DNA from: Embleya scabrispora DSM 41855
Lineage (GTDB): Bacteria > Actinomycetota > Actinomycetes > Streptomycetales > Streptomycetaceae
DNA length: 64,000 nt
Direction: 5' to 3'
Assembly: GCF_000372745.1 (NCBI RefSeq)
Contig: NZ_KB889665.1
Location: 1-64,000 of the forward strand
The position numbers and the translations under genes were made by a program. How positions within the stretch are numbered: the stretch's first letter is position 1; the number at the start of each line of letters is the position of its first letter. The notes under the pieces were generated by a model. That model did no database searches. It had not been told where the DNA came from and worked only from the letters and a program-made list of their open reading frames with translations. This document shows positions 16,606 to 25,989 of this stretch, piece by piece.

Positions 16606-17238
16606 GTGACCGGCGCCGGAACCGGCCTGTTGTTCTCTCCATGGTTGTGGCTGGCGATGCCGCTGATCGTTTCCGTCGACGCCGTGCTGCCGATCGTGCC
16701 CGGTGACGAACTCGTGATGGCCGCGGCAGCGGTCGCCGACGGTGACCTTCGGTACATCGTCCTGGTGTTGCTGACCGCCGGGATCGGCGCCTTCGTCGGG
16801 GACCAGTTCGCCTACGCGGTGGGCCGCGCACGGCTGCGTCGCGGGGGCGACGCCGTGCTGGGGCCGCGCCGGCAGAAGGCGATGGATCTGGCCCGAGGCG
16901 CGCTGGCCAAGGGCGGGATGTCCGCGCTGATCGCGGCCCGTTTCCTGCCCGGCGGCCGAACCGCGGTGAACATGCTCGCCGGCCGACTGGGTTACCCGCG
17001 ACCGCAGTTCCGCGCGGCGACGCTGGTCGGCGCGACCATCTCGGTGTCCTACGCGATGACGGTCGGCACGCTGGCCGGGCGCCTCGTCGAGGACAGCCCG
17101 CTGCTGGTGGCCCTCGGCGGGATGGCGCTGGGCGCCTCGGTGCCGCTGATCGTGGGAGTGCCGGCACGTGTCGTGCGGGAGGTCCGCCGCAGGCGCCATG
17201 CCGGCGAGGCGACGGCGACGGCGACCGTCGAGGCCTGA
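16606..17238 (+). CDS. DedA/SNARE-associated family membrane protein
   Basis: This encodes 210 residues. The DedA pattern is visible: an N-terminal re-entrant segment with PLIVSVDAVLPIVPGDELVM (acidic residues and P-x-x-P-G-[DE]), GDQFAYAVGR, and the C-terminal block ALIAARFLPGGRTAVNMLAGRLGYP, whose RF-x-P-G-x-R motif is diagnostic. Members are thought to move undecaprenyl phosphate or other lipids across the membrane. The GTG at 16606 has GGGGGT upstream; an earlier in-frame GTG at 16576 sits before the first copy of the repeat. The gene converges on the DUF305 gene. Confidence 0.82.
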   Translation: MTGAGTGLLFSPWLWLAMPLIVSVDAVLPIVPGDELVMAAAAVADGDLRYIVLVLLTAGIGAFVGDQFAYAVGRARLRRGGDAVLGPRRQKAMDLARGALAKGGMSALIAARFLPGGRTAVNMLAGRLGYPRPQFRAATLVGATISVSYAMTVGTLAGRLVEDSPLLVALGGMALGASVPLIVGVPARVVREVRRRRHAGEATATATVEA

Positions 17239-17323
17239 CCCGGCGGCGGCACCTCGCCACCGACCACACAGACCTCGCCACGACGAAGACGTCACCGTCG
17301 ACACAGAGCCGGCCATCGACCAC

Positions 17324-17361
17324 AGTGGGGCGCGGGATCACCATCGATCCAGCGCCCCACT
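17324..17361. terminator. Bidirectional terminator, DedA gene / DUF305 gene
   Basis: A 10-bp outer stem (17324-17333 with 17352-17361, AGTGGGGCGC type) and an inner 5-bp stem (17335-17339 with 17346-17350), separated by one mismatch, close a 6-nt loop. It lies between converging genes. Confidence 0.7.
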
Positions 17362-17428
17362 CGTCTTTCCGCCGGCCGCGCCGAGCCGTGCGTGCGCACC
17401 CACCCGCGCGTTCCGAACCGCTGAACCG

Positions 17429-18121
17429 CTAGGCGGCTCCACGCTCCGTCAGCATCGATCGCATCAGGTCGATCTCCGAGCTCTGGCCCACCACCATCGT
17501 GTTCGCCAGATCCCGGACCTGTTGGACCTGGGCGCGCGCGACGCCCTCGCGGGCCATCGCCACGCCGGCCTCGTGGTGCGTGATCATCAGCTGGAGGAAC
17601 ATCACCTCGGCGTCCTTGCCGTGCAACGTCGCCAACTTGTCCAACTGCGCCTGCGTGGCCATGCCCGGCATCAGCTGGGTGTCCGCGCCGGCCGCCGGCG
17701 TGCCGTGCCCGGAGTGGCCCGGCATCGAGCCCGGCGTCATCCACTGCATGACCGGCCGGGTCGAGCCGAGGGTCAGGCCCCACAGCTGGAGCCAGGACGC
17801 CATCCGGCCGATCTGCTCCTGCTGTGTCAGCGCGATGTCGTAGGCGAGCTTGCGGGTCGCGTCGTCCTGGGTCAGATCGCGGACCATCATCGCCATCTGC
17901 ACGGCCTGGGCGTGGTGCGTGCGCATGTCGCGCGCGAACCCGGCGTCCACGGAATCGTCGGCCGGCGGGTTCGGCACCGCGGCCGGCGCCGGGCCGAGCG
18001 CACGCGTGGGCGTGGCCGCCGCGGCCGGTTTGGTCGAGTCGTCGGACGAACAGGCCGCGAGCGCCGGTACCGCGAGCAGCCCGGTCGCCACGATCAGTGC
18101 GACGCGTGCGCGGGGCCTCAC
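17429..18121 (-). CDS. DUF305 lipoprotein
   Basis: This encodes 230 residues from a GTG start that overlaps the stop of the DUF3105 gene (GTGA). The signal peptide ends in lipobox L21-A22-A23-C24. Two DUF305 repeats follow: FARDMRTHHAQAVQMAMMV and FLQLMITHHEAGVAMAREG. Both have the family's conserved His-His, and a Met/His-rich bridge (MPGHSGHGTPA ... MPGMATQ) separates them. The Met/His content suggests metal, perhaps copper, binding, which is an inference. Translational coupling with the DUF3105 gene is conserved in related actinobacteria to my knowledge. Confidence 0.88.
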   Translation of the reverse strand: MRPRARVALIVATGLLAVPALAACSSDDSTKPAAAATPTRALGPAPAAVPNPPADDSVDAGFARDMRTHHAQAVQMAMMVRDLTQDDATRKLAYDIALTQQEQIGRMASWLQLWGLTLGSTRPVMQWMTPGSMPGHSGHGTPAAGADTQLMPGMATQAQLDKLATLHGKDAEVMFLQLMITHHEAGVAMAREGVARAQVQQVRDLANTMVVGQSSEIDLMRSMLTERGAA

Positions 18122-18840
18122 GAGGTCGGCTTCCCGACGCCACCCGTGCACGGCGACCCGGGCTCCGGGGTCTGCTTGCCTTCCTTGTACGCCTTGATGA
18201 ACTGGTCCAGGCGCGGGTCGCTCGCGTTGTCCAGCTTGAGCTGCAGACCCCACGCCGAGGCGACGACCGGCTTGTCCAGGCCGTCGTACGGGCTCAGCAT
18301 CATGTACGTCTTGCCCTTGACCTTGGACTTCAGGATCTCCAGCTGGTCCGCGGGCAGGTTCGACTGGTAGGTGATCCACACCGTGCCGTGCTCCAGCGAG
18401 TGCACACCGTTGCGGTTGGGGATCGGCGAGTCGTAGATCCCGCAGTTCTGCCAGACCGGGTCGTGCTCGCCGCCCACCGGCGGGGTCTGCTTGTACGTGA
18501 CGTCCTTGGGCTTGGCGATGTGCCCCTGCGACGCCGTGTAGGCGGTGACCCCGGCTATGTCGCTCTTGGTGTTGGGGTCGGGCTTGACGTCGGCGATGAC
18601 GTTGGTCGCGCTGGACTTCTTGTCGCCGTCGTCGTTGGACGACATGACCACGGCGGTCAGTCCCGCCACCAAGGCGATGACCGCGATGCCCGAGGCGGCG
18701 AAGATGATCGCCGAGCGGCGCTTGGCGGCCTTGCGCTCCTGCTCGCGCTGAGCGGCCACCCGCTCACGCGTCGCCGCCATCCTGGCCGTTCGCTGCGCCT
18801 TGCTCTGCTTCTTCGAGGTGTTGGGGGACTGTTGCCCCAT
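18118..18840 (-). CDS. DUF3105 membrane-anchored protein
   Basis: This encodes 240 residues. A Lys/Arg-rich cytoplasmic start (to about 42) leads into one membrane helix (IIFAASGIAVIALVAGLTAVV). The extracytoplasmic DUF3105 domain has the conserved PPVGGEHDPVWQNCGIYDSP and HSLEHGTVWITYQ, with two conserved His and a Cys. Its function is unknown. The stop overlaps the DUF305 start. AAGGCGGAG precedes the ATG. Confidence 0.87.
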   Translation of the reverse strand: MGQQSPNTSKKQSKAQRTARMAATRERVAAQREQERKAAKRRSAIIFAASGIAVIALVAGLTAVVMSSNDDGDKKSSATNVIADVKPDPNTKSDIAGVTAYTASQGHIAKPKDVTYKQTPPVGGEHDPVWQNCGIYDSPIPNRNGVHSLEHGTVWITYQSNLPADQLEILKSKVKGKTYMMLSPYDGLDKPVVASAWGLQLKLDNASDPRLDQFIKAYKEGKQTPEPGSPCTGGVGKPTS

Positions 18841-18902
18841 GGCTCCGCCTTATTCCGATTCCGGGTTTCGTCTGTGGACCGTGCGAGGGTGTGCCGCGCG
18901 GA

Positions 18903-19316
18903 TCACGTACGACTGACGCAGAGCACCGTCAGGTCGGGGGCGTCCTTGGCGGGCGTGGGCGCGAGCGCGATACCGATGGCGTCCGGTTCGGCCAACCACG
19001 GCGGGAGCATCGAGCTGGGCGCGGGCGCGACCACCGGCGGCAGCGGCGGAACGGTGGCGGGCACGCACGCGTGCGAGCGATCGCCGCACCGCCCCGAACC
19101 GTCGCCCTTGTCGTCCGGCCCGCCGTTGTCCCGGTCCTGGTGCGCGGTGTGATGGAAGGGACACACTGTCGGGATCGTCGCGGTCGAGGGCACCGACTCG
19201 GCGTGGATCGGGAACGCGCTGCCGAGCAGCGCGGCGCACGCCAGTACAGCCCCGGCCAACAGCCGGATCACCGGCCGCAGCGGGACTGCCAGCGAGGCCA
19301 TCCGTTGCGTCACGGG
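18903..19316 (-). CDS. Small secreted protein of unknown function
   Basis: This encodes 137 residues from a GTG with AGGG a few bases upstream; an ATG four codons later is an alternative. A signal peptide (LRPVIRLLAGAVLACAALLGSAFPIHAES) is followed by a His/Asp/Cys-containing segment (VCPFHHTAHQDRDNGGPDDKGDG ... CGDRSHACVP) and a Pro-rich C-terminal part. Third codon positions are strongly GC-biased, which supports real coding. The four Cys (three in the mature part plus a C-terminal one) could form disulfides. It is divergent from thrS. Confidence 0.65.
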   Translation of the reverse strand, partial: PVTQRMASLAVPLRPVIRLLAGAVLACAALLGSAFPIHAESVPSTATIPTVCPFHHTAHQDRDNGGPDDKGDGSGRCGDRSHACVPATVPPLPPVVAPAPSSMLPPWLAEPDAIGIALAPTPAKDAPDLTVLCVSRT

Positions 19317-19518
19317 CCCTATTCTCACCCGAACGAGTGACCCTGTGGGAAGTCGGGGCACGATCTTTCGTCGTCGTGACGGGGACGTGACGGTGGACAT
19401 GACTGCGCAGGTGTCTCCACCGACATCTTCGCCGGCGTCTTCCCGTCGGCGCGCGGGGTACGGACCGGCGCCCGCCCGGGGCCGGGAAACCGAGGCAAGG
19501 TTCGCGCTCCCGGCTCGA

Positions 19519-19524
19519 TAGCAT
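19519..19524 (+). promoter_or_regulatory. -10 box of thrS
   Basis: TAGCAT lies about 65 bp before the thrS GTG. With a start near 19531 it leaves a leader of about 58 nt carrying AGGAGA. No good -35 is evident, and I see no T-box-like structure. Confidence 0.4.
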
Positions 19525-19588
19525 CGGTGTGCGAGCGCGCCGAGACTCGCCGCGCAGCACCCGCCAACCACATGTCAGGAGACGAACG

Positions 19589-21568
19589 GTGTCCGAAGCC
19601 CGAGTGACCATCAGCCGCGACCCGGACCGGGACGAGCGGGTGGTGACCACGGGCACTACGGCTGCCGAGCTCTTCGAGGGCGACCGCTCGGTGGTCGCCG
19701 CCCGCGTGGCCGGCCGACTCGTGGACCTGGCGTACGTCGTGGTCGACGGCGACGAGATCGAGCCGGTCGGGATCGGTTCCCCGGACGGCCTGAACATCCT
19801 GCGTCACTCCGCCGCGCACGTGATGGCGCAGGCGGTACAGGAGCTGTTCCCCGAGGCCAAGCTCGGCATCGGCCCGCCGATCAAGGACGGCTTCTACTAC
19901 GACTTCGACGTCGAGACGCCGTTCCACCCCGACGATCTCAAGCGCATCGAGAAGAAGATGCAGGAGATCATCAAGCAGGGTCAGCGCTTCGCCCGCCGGG
20001 TCACCACCGACGAGGACGCGCGCGCCGAGCTGGCCGACGAGCCGTACAAGCTGGAGCTGATCGGGCTCAAGGGCGCCGCCGCCGAGGCCGCCGAGGGTGC
20101 CTCCGCCGAGGTCGGCGCGGGCGAGCTGACCATCTACGACAACCTGAACGCGAAGACCGGCGAGCTGTGCTGGAAGGACCTCTGCCGAGGCCCGCACCTG
20201 CCCACCACCCGCAACATTCCCGCGTTCAAGCTGATGCGCTCGGCCGCCGCCTACTGGCGCGGCAGCGAGAAGAACAAGCAGCTCCAGCGGATCTACGGCA
20301 CCGCGTGGCCGAGCAAGGACGAACTCAAGGCGTACACGACCTTCCTCGAGGAGGCCGAGAAGCGCGACCACCGCAAGCTCGGCGCCGAGCTGGACCTGTT
20401 CTCCATCCCGGAGGAGATCGGCTCGGGCCTGGCCGTCTTCCACCCCAAGGGCGGCATCATCCGCCGCACGATGGAGGACTACTCGCGGCGTCGGCACGAG
20501 GAGGCCGGCTACGAGTTCGTGTACACGCCGCACGCCACCAAGGGCAAGCTCTTCGAGGTGTCCGGCCACCTGGACTGGTACGCCGACGGCATGTACCCGC
20601 CGATGGAGCTGGACGAGGGCCAGAGCTACTACCTGAAGCCGATGAACTGCCCGATGCACAACCTGATCTACCGGGCCCGGGGGCGCTCGTACCGGGAGTT
20701 CCCGCTGCGCCTGTTCGAGTTCGGCACCGTCTACCGCTACGAGAAGTCGGGCGTGGTGCACGGGCTGACCCGCGCCCGCGGCTTCACCCAGGACGACGCG
20801 CACATCTACTGCACGCGCGACCAGATGGCGGGCGAGCTGGACTCGCTGCTGACCTTCGTGCTGAACCTGCTGCGCGACTACGGGCTCGACGACTTCTACC
20901 TGGAGCTGTCCACCAGGAACCCGGAGAAGTCGATCGGCAGCGAGGAGAACTGGACCGAGGCCACCGAGACACTGCGCCAGGCCGCGCAGAAGCAGGGCCT
21001 CGAACTCGTCGACGACCCGGGCGGCGCCGCGTTCTACGGCCCGAAGATCTCGGTCCAGGCCAAGGACGCGATCGGGCGCACCTGGCAGATGTCGACCATC
21101 CAGGTCGACTTCAACCTGCCGGAGCGCTTCGACCTCGAATACACCGCGTCGGACGGCACCCGGCAGCAGCCGGTGATGATCCACCGCGCGCTGTTCGGCT
21201 CGATCGAGCGCTTCTTCGCGGTCCTGCTGGAGCACTACGCCGGCAAGATGCCGCCGTGGCTCGCGCCGGTCCAGGTGGTCGGCATCCCGATCACCGAGGA
21301 GCACGTCCCCTACCTCGAAGAGGTCGCGGCCAAGCTCAAGGCACACGGCATCCGGGTCGAGATCGACGACTCGGCGGACCGCATGCAGAAGAAGATCCGC
21401 AACGCCAACAAGTTCAAGATCCCGTACATGCTCCTGGCGGGCGACGAGGACGTGCAGGCCGGCGCGGTGAGCTTCCGCTACCGCAGCGGTGAGCAGAACA
21501 ACGGCGTCGCGGTCGACGCCGCGGTGGCCGAGATCGTCAAGGCCGTCCAGGACCGCATCCAGATCTGA
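19589..21568 (+). CDS. thrS: Threonine-tRNA ligase
   Basis: This encodes 659 residues of a class II synthetase. A TGS domain occupies about 1-65. The N2 editing domain shows [23 protein letters not shown]. The catalytic core (about 260-540) carries the zinc ligands in [19 protein letters not shown] and [11 protein letters not shown]. The C-terminal anticodon-binding domain ends in [23 protein letters not shown]. The GTG start has AGGAGA 8 bp upstream and gives the usual N-terminus, whereas the open frame runs 20 codons further. It is followed by its own hairpin terminator. Confidence 0.97.
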   Translation: MSEARVTISRDPDRDERVVTTGTTAAELFEGDRSVVAARVAGRLVDLAYVVVDGDEIEPVGIGSPDGLNILRHSAAHVMAQAVQELFPEAKLGIGPPIKDGFYYDFDVETPFHPDDLKRIEKKMQEIIKQGQRFARRVTTDEDARAELADEPYKLELIGLKGAAAEAAEGASAEVGAGELTIYDNLNAKTGELCWKDLCRGPHLPTTRNIPAFKLMRSAAAYWRGSEKNKQLQRIYGTAWPSKDELKAYTTFLEEAEKRDHRKLGAELDLFSIPEEIGSGLAVFHPKGGIIRRTMEDYSRRRHEEAGYEFVYTPHATKGKLFEVSGHLDWYADGMYPPMELDEGQSYYLKPMNCPMHNLIYRARGRSYREFPLRLFEFGTVYRYEKSGVVHGLTRARGFTQDDAHIYCTRDQMAGELDSLLTFVLNLLRDYGLDDFYLELSTRNPEKSIGSEENWTEATETLRQAAQKQGLELVDDPGGAAFYGPKISVQAKDAIGRTWQMSTIQVDFNLPERFDLEYTASDGTRQQPVMIHRALFGSIERFFAVLLEHYAGKMPPWLAPVQVVGIPITEEHVPYLEEVAAKLKAHGIRVEIDDSADRMQKKIRNANKFKIPYMLLAGDEDVQAGAVSFRYRSGEQNNGVAVDAAVAEIVKAVQDRIQI

Positions 21569-21586
21569 TCCGCGCGTGTGCGGGTC

Positions 21587-21620
21587 CGGGGGCGTGCCGA
21601 CAGCGGTCGGGACGCCCCCG
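21587..21620 (+). terminator. thrS terminator
   Basis: The outer arms CGGGGGCGT (21587-21595) and ACGCCCCCG (21612-21620) pair perfectly. The inner 5-bp stem (21597-21601 with 21606-21610) is separated by one mismatch. It begins 19 bp after the thrS stop. Confidence 0.75.
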
Positions 21621-21720
21621 CGCATCGCCGAGCCCGTGGACGGTGGCTCCATCACCGATGTCGTCGCGCGGGCCGGAGGGAGACCCGTCGGGCCGATGAT
21701 GGTCGGGGCGGGCGGCGGCA

Positions 21721-21733
21721 TATGCTTCCTGGC
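21721..21733 (+). promoter_or_regulatory. Candidate leaderless promoter of the HIT gene
   Basis: TATGCT (21721-21726) lies exactly 7 bp before the ATG at 21734, the distance expected between a -10 box and +1. No ribosome-binding site precedes the ATG. Both facts suggest a leaderless mRNA, which is common in actinobacteria. Confidence 0.55.
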
Positions 21734-22282
21734 ATGACGAGCGAGCCCGAGATCCAGGATGGGGTTGGGGGGCCGGACGCCTTCGCCCGGCTGTGGACTC
21801 CCCATCGGATGGCGTACATCAAGGGTGAGAACAAGCCGTCGGGGCCGACTCCCGACGACGGGTGTCCGTTCTGCCGGATTCCGTCGCTGAGTGATGTCGA
21901 CGGGCTCGTCGTCGCGCGGGGCGAGCAGGTCTACGCGGTGCTGAATCTGTACCCGTACAACGGCGGTCACCTGATGGTGGTGCCCTACCGGCACGTCGCG
22001 GACTACACCGACCTGGACGACGCGGAGACGACGGAGCTCGCCCGGTTCACCAAACTCGCGATGGCCACCCTGCGCAAGGTGTCCGGCGCGCAGGGGTTCA
22101 ACATCGGGATGAACCAGGGCCACGTCGCCGGTGCGGGCATCGCGGCGCACCTGCACCAGCACCTGGTGCCGCGCTGGGGCGGCGACACCAACTTCATGCC
22201 CGTGGTCGGGCACACCAAGGTGCTCCCGCAACTGCTCGCGGACACCCGCGAGATGTTGGCCTCCGCGTGGCCGATCGACTGA
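21734..22282 (+). CDS. HIT-family nucleotide hydrolase/transferase
   Basis: This encodes 182 residues. Zinc-site cysteines (CPFCRI near residue 40) precede the HIT core: LNLYPYNGGHLMVVPYRH, NIGMNQGHVAGAGIAAHLHQHLVPRW. HLHQHLV is the histidine triad H-x-H-x-H. It resembles the actinobacterial AP4A phosphorylase/hydrolase-like proteins encoded after thrS. The exact nucleotide substrate cannot be read from sequence. Translation probably starts at the mRNA 5' end. Confidence 0.88.
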   Translation: MTSEPEIQDGVGGPDAFARLWTPHRMAYIKGENKPSGPTPDDGCPFCRIPSLSDVDGLVVARGEQVYAVLNLYPYNGGHLMVVPYRHVADYTDLDDAETTELARFTKLAMATLRKVSGAQGFNIGMNQGHVAGAGIAAHLHQHLVPRWGGDTNFMPVVGHTKVLPQLLADTREMLASAWPID

Positions 22283-22403
22283 CCGGGTGGCTCGGCATCC
22301 CGGGGGCGCGGATTCGTTGCGGGCGCAGTGGGTCCGCGCGGCGCCGGTGCGCGGAGTCGGTCCGATGGCAGGATCCAAGCGGTTGTTGTCAAGGAGAAGA
22401 GTT

Positions 22404-22808
22404 TTGAGCGCACGACCGGTTCTCGTGTACGACGGCGACTGCGGTTTTTGTACCCGGTCGGTGGAGTTCGCGCGGAAACACATTCCCTTCGACGCCGACG
22501 TGGTGGCCTGGCAGTTCGCCGAACTCGAGGAACTCGGCGTCGAGCAGCACCGCGCCGAGCACGAGGTGTTGTGGGTGACCCCCGTCGGCACCGTGTACGG
22601 CGGACACCACGCGGTGGCCAAGCTGCTGATGAACGCTGGCGGCCCGTGGGCCGTGGCCGGCGCCGCGCTGCGGGTGCAACCGGTCAGCATCGCCGCGCAT
22701 GGTGTGTACCGCCTGGTCGCGGACAACCGCGACCGGATGCCCGGCGGAACTCCCGCGTGCGCGATGCCGGCGCACCTGCGGCCGGACACCGTCAACGTCG
22801 CGGGGTGA
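22404..22808 (+). CDS. DCC-family (DUF393) thiol-disulfide oxidoreductase
   Basis: This encodes 134 residues from a TTG start with AAGGAG 7 bp upstream. The name motif D12-C13-x2-C16 appears in VLVYDGDCGFCTRSVEF, a thioredoxin-like CxxC. The remainder (VAWQFAELEELGV ... VTPVGTVYGGHHAVAKLL) is typical of the family, small predicted oxidoreductases of unknown partner. The stop overlaps the GTG of the following glycosyltransferase gene. Confidence 0.82.
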   Translation: MSARPVLVYDGDCGFCTRSVEFARKHIPFDADVVAWQFAELEELGVEQHRAEHEVLWVTPVGTVYGGHHAVAKLLMNAGGPWAVAGAALRVQPVSIAAHGVYRLVADNRDRMPGGTPACAMPAHLRPDTVNVAG

Positions 22809-24058
22809 CCCGCCGGGCGGCTCTCGCGGTGGCCGCGTGCTCGCTCACCGTGTATCTGCTCCTGGGCGCATTCGGATCCGCGGACATGTGGTGGCTGGGC
22901 GATCTGCGGGTCTATCGCCAGGGTGGCGTGGACGTACTCGCCGGTCACGGTGACCTGTACACGATCCGACCCGGGCGGCTGCCGTTCACCTATACGCCGT
23001 GGGCCGGGCTGACCTTCACGCCGTTGGCCTGGCTGCCTTGGGGCGCGGTCGAGGTGGTCGGGGTGGCGGGCAATCTCGCGTTGCTCGGTACGGCGACCTG
23101 GCTTGCCTGGGGGATCCTGGGGCTGCGCGGCGACGACCGGGTACGGGCGACCGCGCTGAGCGCCGCCGCCCTGTTGTGGACCGAGCCCGTCCAGGAGAAC
23201 CTGCGCTTCGGGCAGGTCAACCTGCTGCTCCTGGTCCTGGTGCTGGCCGACTTCGCCCGCCCGCGCGGCGCCCGGTTCACCGGGGTCGGTGTCGGATTGG
23301 CCGCCGGGCTCAAGCTCACTCCGGCGATCTTCATCCCATACCTGTTGCTGACCGGACGTGTGCGCGAGGGGTTGACCGCGCTGGGCGTGTTCGTCGGCAC
23401 GGTCGCGGCGGCGTTCGCCGTGCTGCCGCGCGAATGCGCGGACTACTGGGGTGGGTTGTTCCTGGACGACACCCGGATCGGGCTGGCCCAGTTCCCCGGC
23501 AACCAGTCCGTACATGGTGCGGTGACCCGGCAGTTCGGCGCACAGTCGCCGCCGGGATGGTTGTGGCCGCTGCTCGCGGTCCTGGTCGCGGCGCTGGGCA
23601 TGACGCTCGCGGTCGTGGCGGCGCGGCGCGGCGCGGCACTGACCGGGATGGGCCTGTGTGCGCTGACCGCGCTGCTGGTGTCGCCGATCTCCTGGACCCA
23701 CCACTGGGTGTGGGCGCTGCCGCTGGTGATCGTGCTCGTCGATCGGGTCCGGCGTATCCGGTCGGCGGTTGCCTGGGGCTCGTTGGTGGCGGTACTCGCG
23801 GTCGCCGCGGCCTATCCGATGGAGCGCGCCCGGGTGTCCGGGGTGCTGCCGAGCGGGATCGTGTGGACGGTGCCGTTCGGCGACGGTGGCGAGTTGAAGC
23901 TGCACGGGTGGCAGCTGATCGTGGGCAACGCGTATGTGCTCGTCGCCGTGACCGGGTTGATCATGGCCGCCTGGGTGTCGTTCGCCGATCGCCGTCATTT
24001 CACCTGTTCGACCGGTTTGGCACCGACCGCCGAGCCCGATCCGGATCCCTCTTCGTAG
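22805..24058 (+). CDS. GT87-type (DUF2029) polyprenol-phosphate-mannose-dependent mannosyltransferase
   Basis: This encodes 417 residues and 9-10 hydrophobic helices of GT-C architecture. The first loop has the acidic motif WWLGDLRVYRQGG (Asp near residue 32), a typical catalytic location. Later come PFTYTPWAGLTFTPLAWLPW, RFGQVNLLLLVLVLADF and LVSPISWTHHWVWALPL, hallmark blocks of GT87/DUF2029. Mycobacterial members add mannose to PIM, lipomannan or related glycolipids. The nearby PIM-type operon fits this, but the acceptor is unknown. The GTG overlaps the upstream stop (GTGA). Confidence 0.85.
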   Translation: MTRRAALAVAACSLTVYLLLGAFGSADMWWLGDLRVYRQGGVDVLAGHGDLYTIRPGRLPFTYTPWAGLTFTPLAWLPWGAVEVVGVAGNLALLGTATWLAWGILGLRGDDRVRATALSAAALLWTEPVQENLRFGQVNLLLLVLVLADFARPRGARFTGVGVGLAAGLKLTPAIFIPYLLLTGRVREGLTALGVFVGTVAAAFAVLPRECADYWGGLFLDDTRIGLAQFPGNQSVHGAVTRQFGAQSPPGWLWPLLAVLVAALGMTLAVVAARRGAALTGMGLCALTALLVSPISWTHHWVWALPLVIVLVDRVRRIRSAVAWGSLVAVLAVAAAYPMERARVSGVLPSGIVWTVPFGDGGELKLHGWQLIVGNAYVLVAVTGLIMAAWVSFADRRHFTCSTGLAPTAEPDPDPSS

Positions 24059-24398
24059 ACTCGTCGTACTTTCAGCTGATCCGTCCCGTCCGCCGCCGCG
24101 GCGGATGCGCACGGGTCGTACGACGAGGTGGGCGCGATGCGGGCGACGGCGCGAGGGGCGGGTGGCGCGTCCGGCGCGGTCGACGGCGCCGAGCCCGCGC
24201 ACCGCCTCGAAGCGGCGGTGGCGGCCGGGGGCCGGACCGCACGCGGCCGGCCTCGAAGCGGGTACGGCGGGGGCGGGGCCGCGGCGGGGATCGTACGGCG
24301 GTTCGAACGATGATCCGATCATGCCTAGACTGAGCCGAACGGGGATCGGCCCGGCCGCGACGAAGGCGGCGAGGGGCACGGGGGCGGAGACGGCGCAC
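24059..24398. other. Intergenic region with promoter for the GH15-like gene
   Basis: This 340-bp gap contains TTCGAA-N18-TAGACT (24302-24307 and 24326-24331), a plausible promoter with start near 24338. A short high-GC3 frame (24137-24313) with GAGGTG upstream is possible but unsupported by any recognisable sequence. Confidence 0.4.
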
Positions 24399-25745
24399 AT
24401 GGGCGACAGGGCTCGACCCCTCGACGCCGGCCGGACCGCCGGCGGCACCGCCGCCGGCGCCCCGAACCGGCCCCGCTTCCTCGGCAGGGCCCGCTCGATC
24501 GGCATCGCCATGGTCGGCCTGCTCATCGCGCTCGGCATCATCCTCACCGTCGGCGGCGCCGCGCCGCCGCCGCGCACCACACGGCCGCTGCTCCTCGGCG
24601 GCGTCATATCCGGGCCCGAGGGGCCGATCGCGCTCCCCGTCGACGCGCCCGCGGCGCCGCCCACCGACGCCGAGCGGGCCTGGCTCGCGCAGGGCACCGT
24701 TCCGGGCGCGACCCCGCGATACCGGGCGATGGCCGAGCGCGCGCTGCTCGACATGCGGGTGCTGACCCAGCCCGACGGGTCGGTGGCGGCGGCCTGGTTC
24801 GGGATCTGGAAGTACGTCTGGCCACGCGACGCGGCCTGGGTCGCGGCGGCCTTCACCGCCACCGGGCACGACCGGGAGGCGCTCGCGGTGTTGCGTCGAT
24901 TGGCCGCGCTACAGCGCCCCGACGGCACCTGGGAGGCGCGCTACCGGCTGGACGGCGGGCCGGTCGGCGACAAGCGGGCGGCCCAGTTGGACGGCAACGG
25001 ATGGGTGCCGTGGGCCGTCTGGTTCTGGTACGTCCACCAGGATCCCAAGGCCCCGGAGACCGTGGCGGCGCTCGGCGAGCTGTGGCCGACGGTACGCAAG
25101 GCCGGTGACGCGGCGGCGGGTCGGCTGCGCACGAACGGGTTGCCGCCACGGGGTCCCGACTACTGGGAAACGCGCACCGACCAGGTCACCCTGGGCACCG
25201 CGGCGCCCCTGTCGGCCGGACTGCGAGCCGCCGCCGACCTGGCGCGGCGGACCGGAAGCGCGCCCGACGCGCAGCGATGGACAGGCGCCTCGGACCGCCT
25301 GGACCGCGGCATCCGGGAGGTGTTCGGGCCGCACGACTACCCACGCACGCCGACGGCCAAGGGCGGCGCGGACACGGCGGTGACCTGGCTGGGCCCGCCC
25401 TTCGCCGGCGCGGACGCCCAGGTCGCGAACGCGGTCCGCCGATCCGCGGAGCTGCTCACCCTGCCCAACGGAGGCATCCTGCCGGGCGAACATTGGGCCG
25501 GCGACCCCACCGCGGCCTGGACGCCGGAAACCGCGTCCTTCGCCCTGTTCAGTGCGGCGAGCGGCGATCGGGCCGGTGCGGAACGCCGGCTGGACTGGCT
25601 CGCCGACCACCGGACGGCATTCGGATCACTGCCGGAGAAGGTCGACAAAAACGGCAAGCCGGCCTCGGTGGCGCCCCTGGCCTGGACGTCGGCAACCGTG
25701 CTGCTGTCGTTGGTGGCATTGGACGAGCCACTGCCGATTCCCTGA
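24399..25745 (+). CDS. Membrane-anchored GH15-like glycoside hydrolase
   Basis: This encodes 448 residues. A cytoplasmic basic N-terminus and one helix (IGIAMVGLLIALGIILTVGG) precede an extracytoplasmic six-hairpin-type catalytic domain with WKYVWPRDAAWVAAAF (the WPRD block of GH15) and ALFSAASGDRAGAERRLDWL near the end. Substrate is probably an alpha-glucan, but I cannot be specific. The ATG at 24399 has GGAGAC about 9 bp upstream. The earlier in-frame ATG at 24321 overlaps the promoter region and would lie before the predicted transcript start. It converges on the EF-G2 gene. Confidence 0.75.
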   Translation: MGDRARPLDAGRTAGGTAAGAPNRPRFLGRARSIGIAMVGLLIALGIILTVGGAAPPPRTTRPLLLGGVISGPEGPIALPVDAPAAPPTDAERAWLAQGTVPGATPRYRAMAERALLDMRVLTQPDGSVAAAWFGIWKYVWPRDAAWVAAAFTATGHDREALAVLRRLAALQRPDGTWEARYRLDGGPVGDKRAAQLDGNGWVPWAVWFWYVHQDPKAPETVAALGELWPTVRKAGDAAAGRLRTNGLPPRGPDYWETRTDQVTLGTAAPLSAGLRAAADLARRTGSAPDAQRWTGASDRLDRGIREVFGPHDYPRTPTAKGGADTAVTWLGPPFAGADAQVANAVRRSAELLTLPNGGILPGEHWAGDPTAAWTPETASFALFSAASGDRAGAERRLDWLADHRTAFGSLPEKVDKNGKPASVAPLAWTSATVLLSLVALDEPLPIP

Positions 25746-25989
25746 GCGGAGCCGACAGCGGCCCGTCCCGCACGCGAGGCCGACCGCCCACCGAGCACCG
25801 AGGCGCTCCGCGCCCGTCCGCCACGTGGCCGGGTTCACCGCACGCCCGGTCGCCCCACCTCCGACAGGCCCGCCCGCCCGCCGGCGGTGGGGCAGTGCAG
25901 TCGGGCCGGCCGCGTCGGGACCGGGGCTTCATGCGCGGCGCGGTGAGCTTTCCCGGCTGCGTGCCCCGGTCCGCCGTGGGGGCGTTCGG

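Noticed and set aside
19525-19588. T-box or other amino-acid riboswitch ahead of thrS
   Set aside because: The leader is only about 60 nt, with no T-box sequence or long specifier stem.
24137-24313. Small plus-strand ORF with GAGGTG upstream before the GH15-like gene
   Set aside because: It has GC-biased codons but only Ala/Gly/Arg content and no recognisable sequence. Evidence is insufficient for a gene call.
19325-24928. A 1867-codon minus-strand open frame antisense to thrS, HIT, DCC and GT87 genes
   Set aside because: It is antisense to clearly conserved genes and arises from GC-rich third positions that suppress stop codons.
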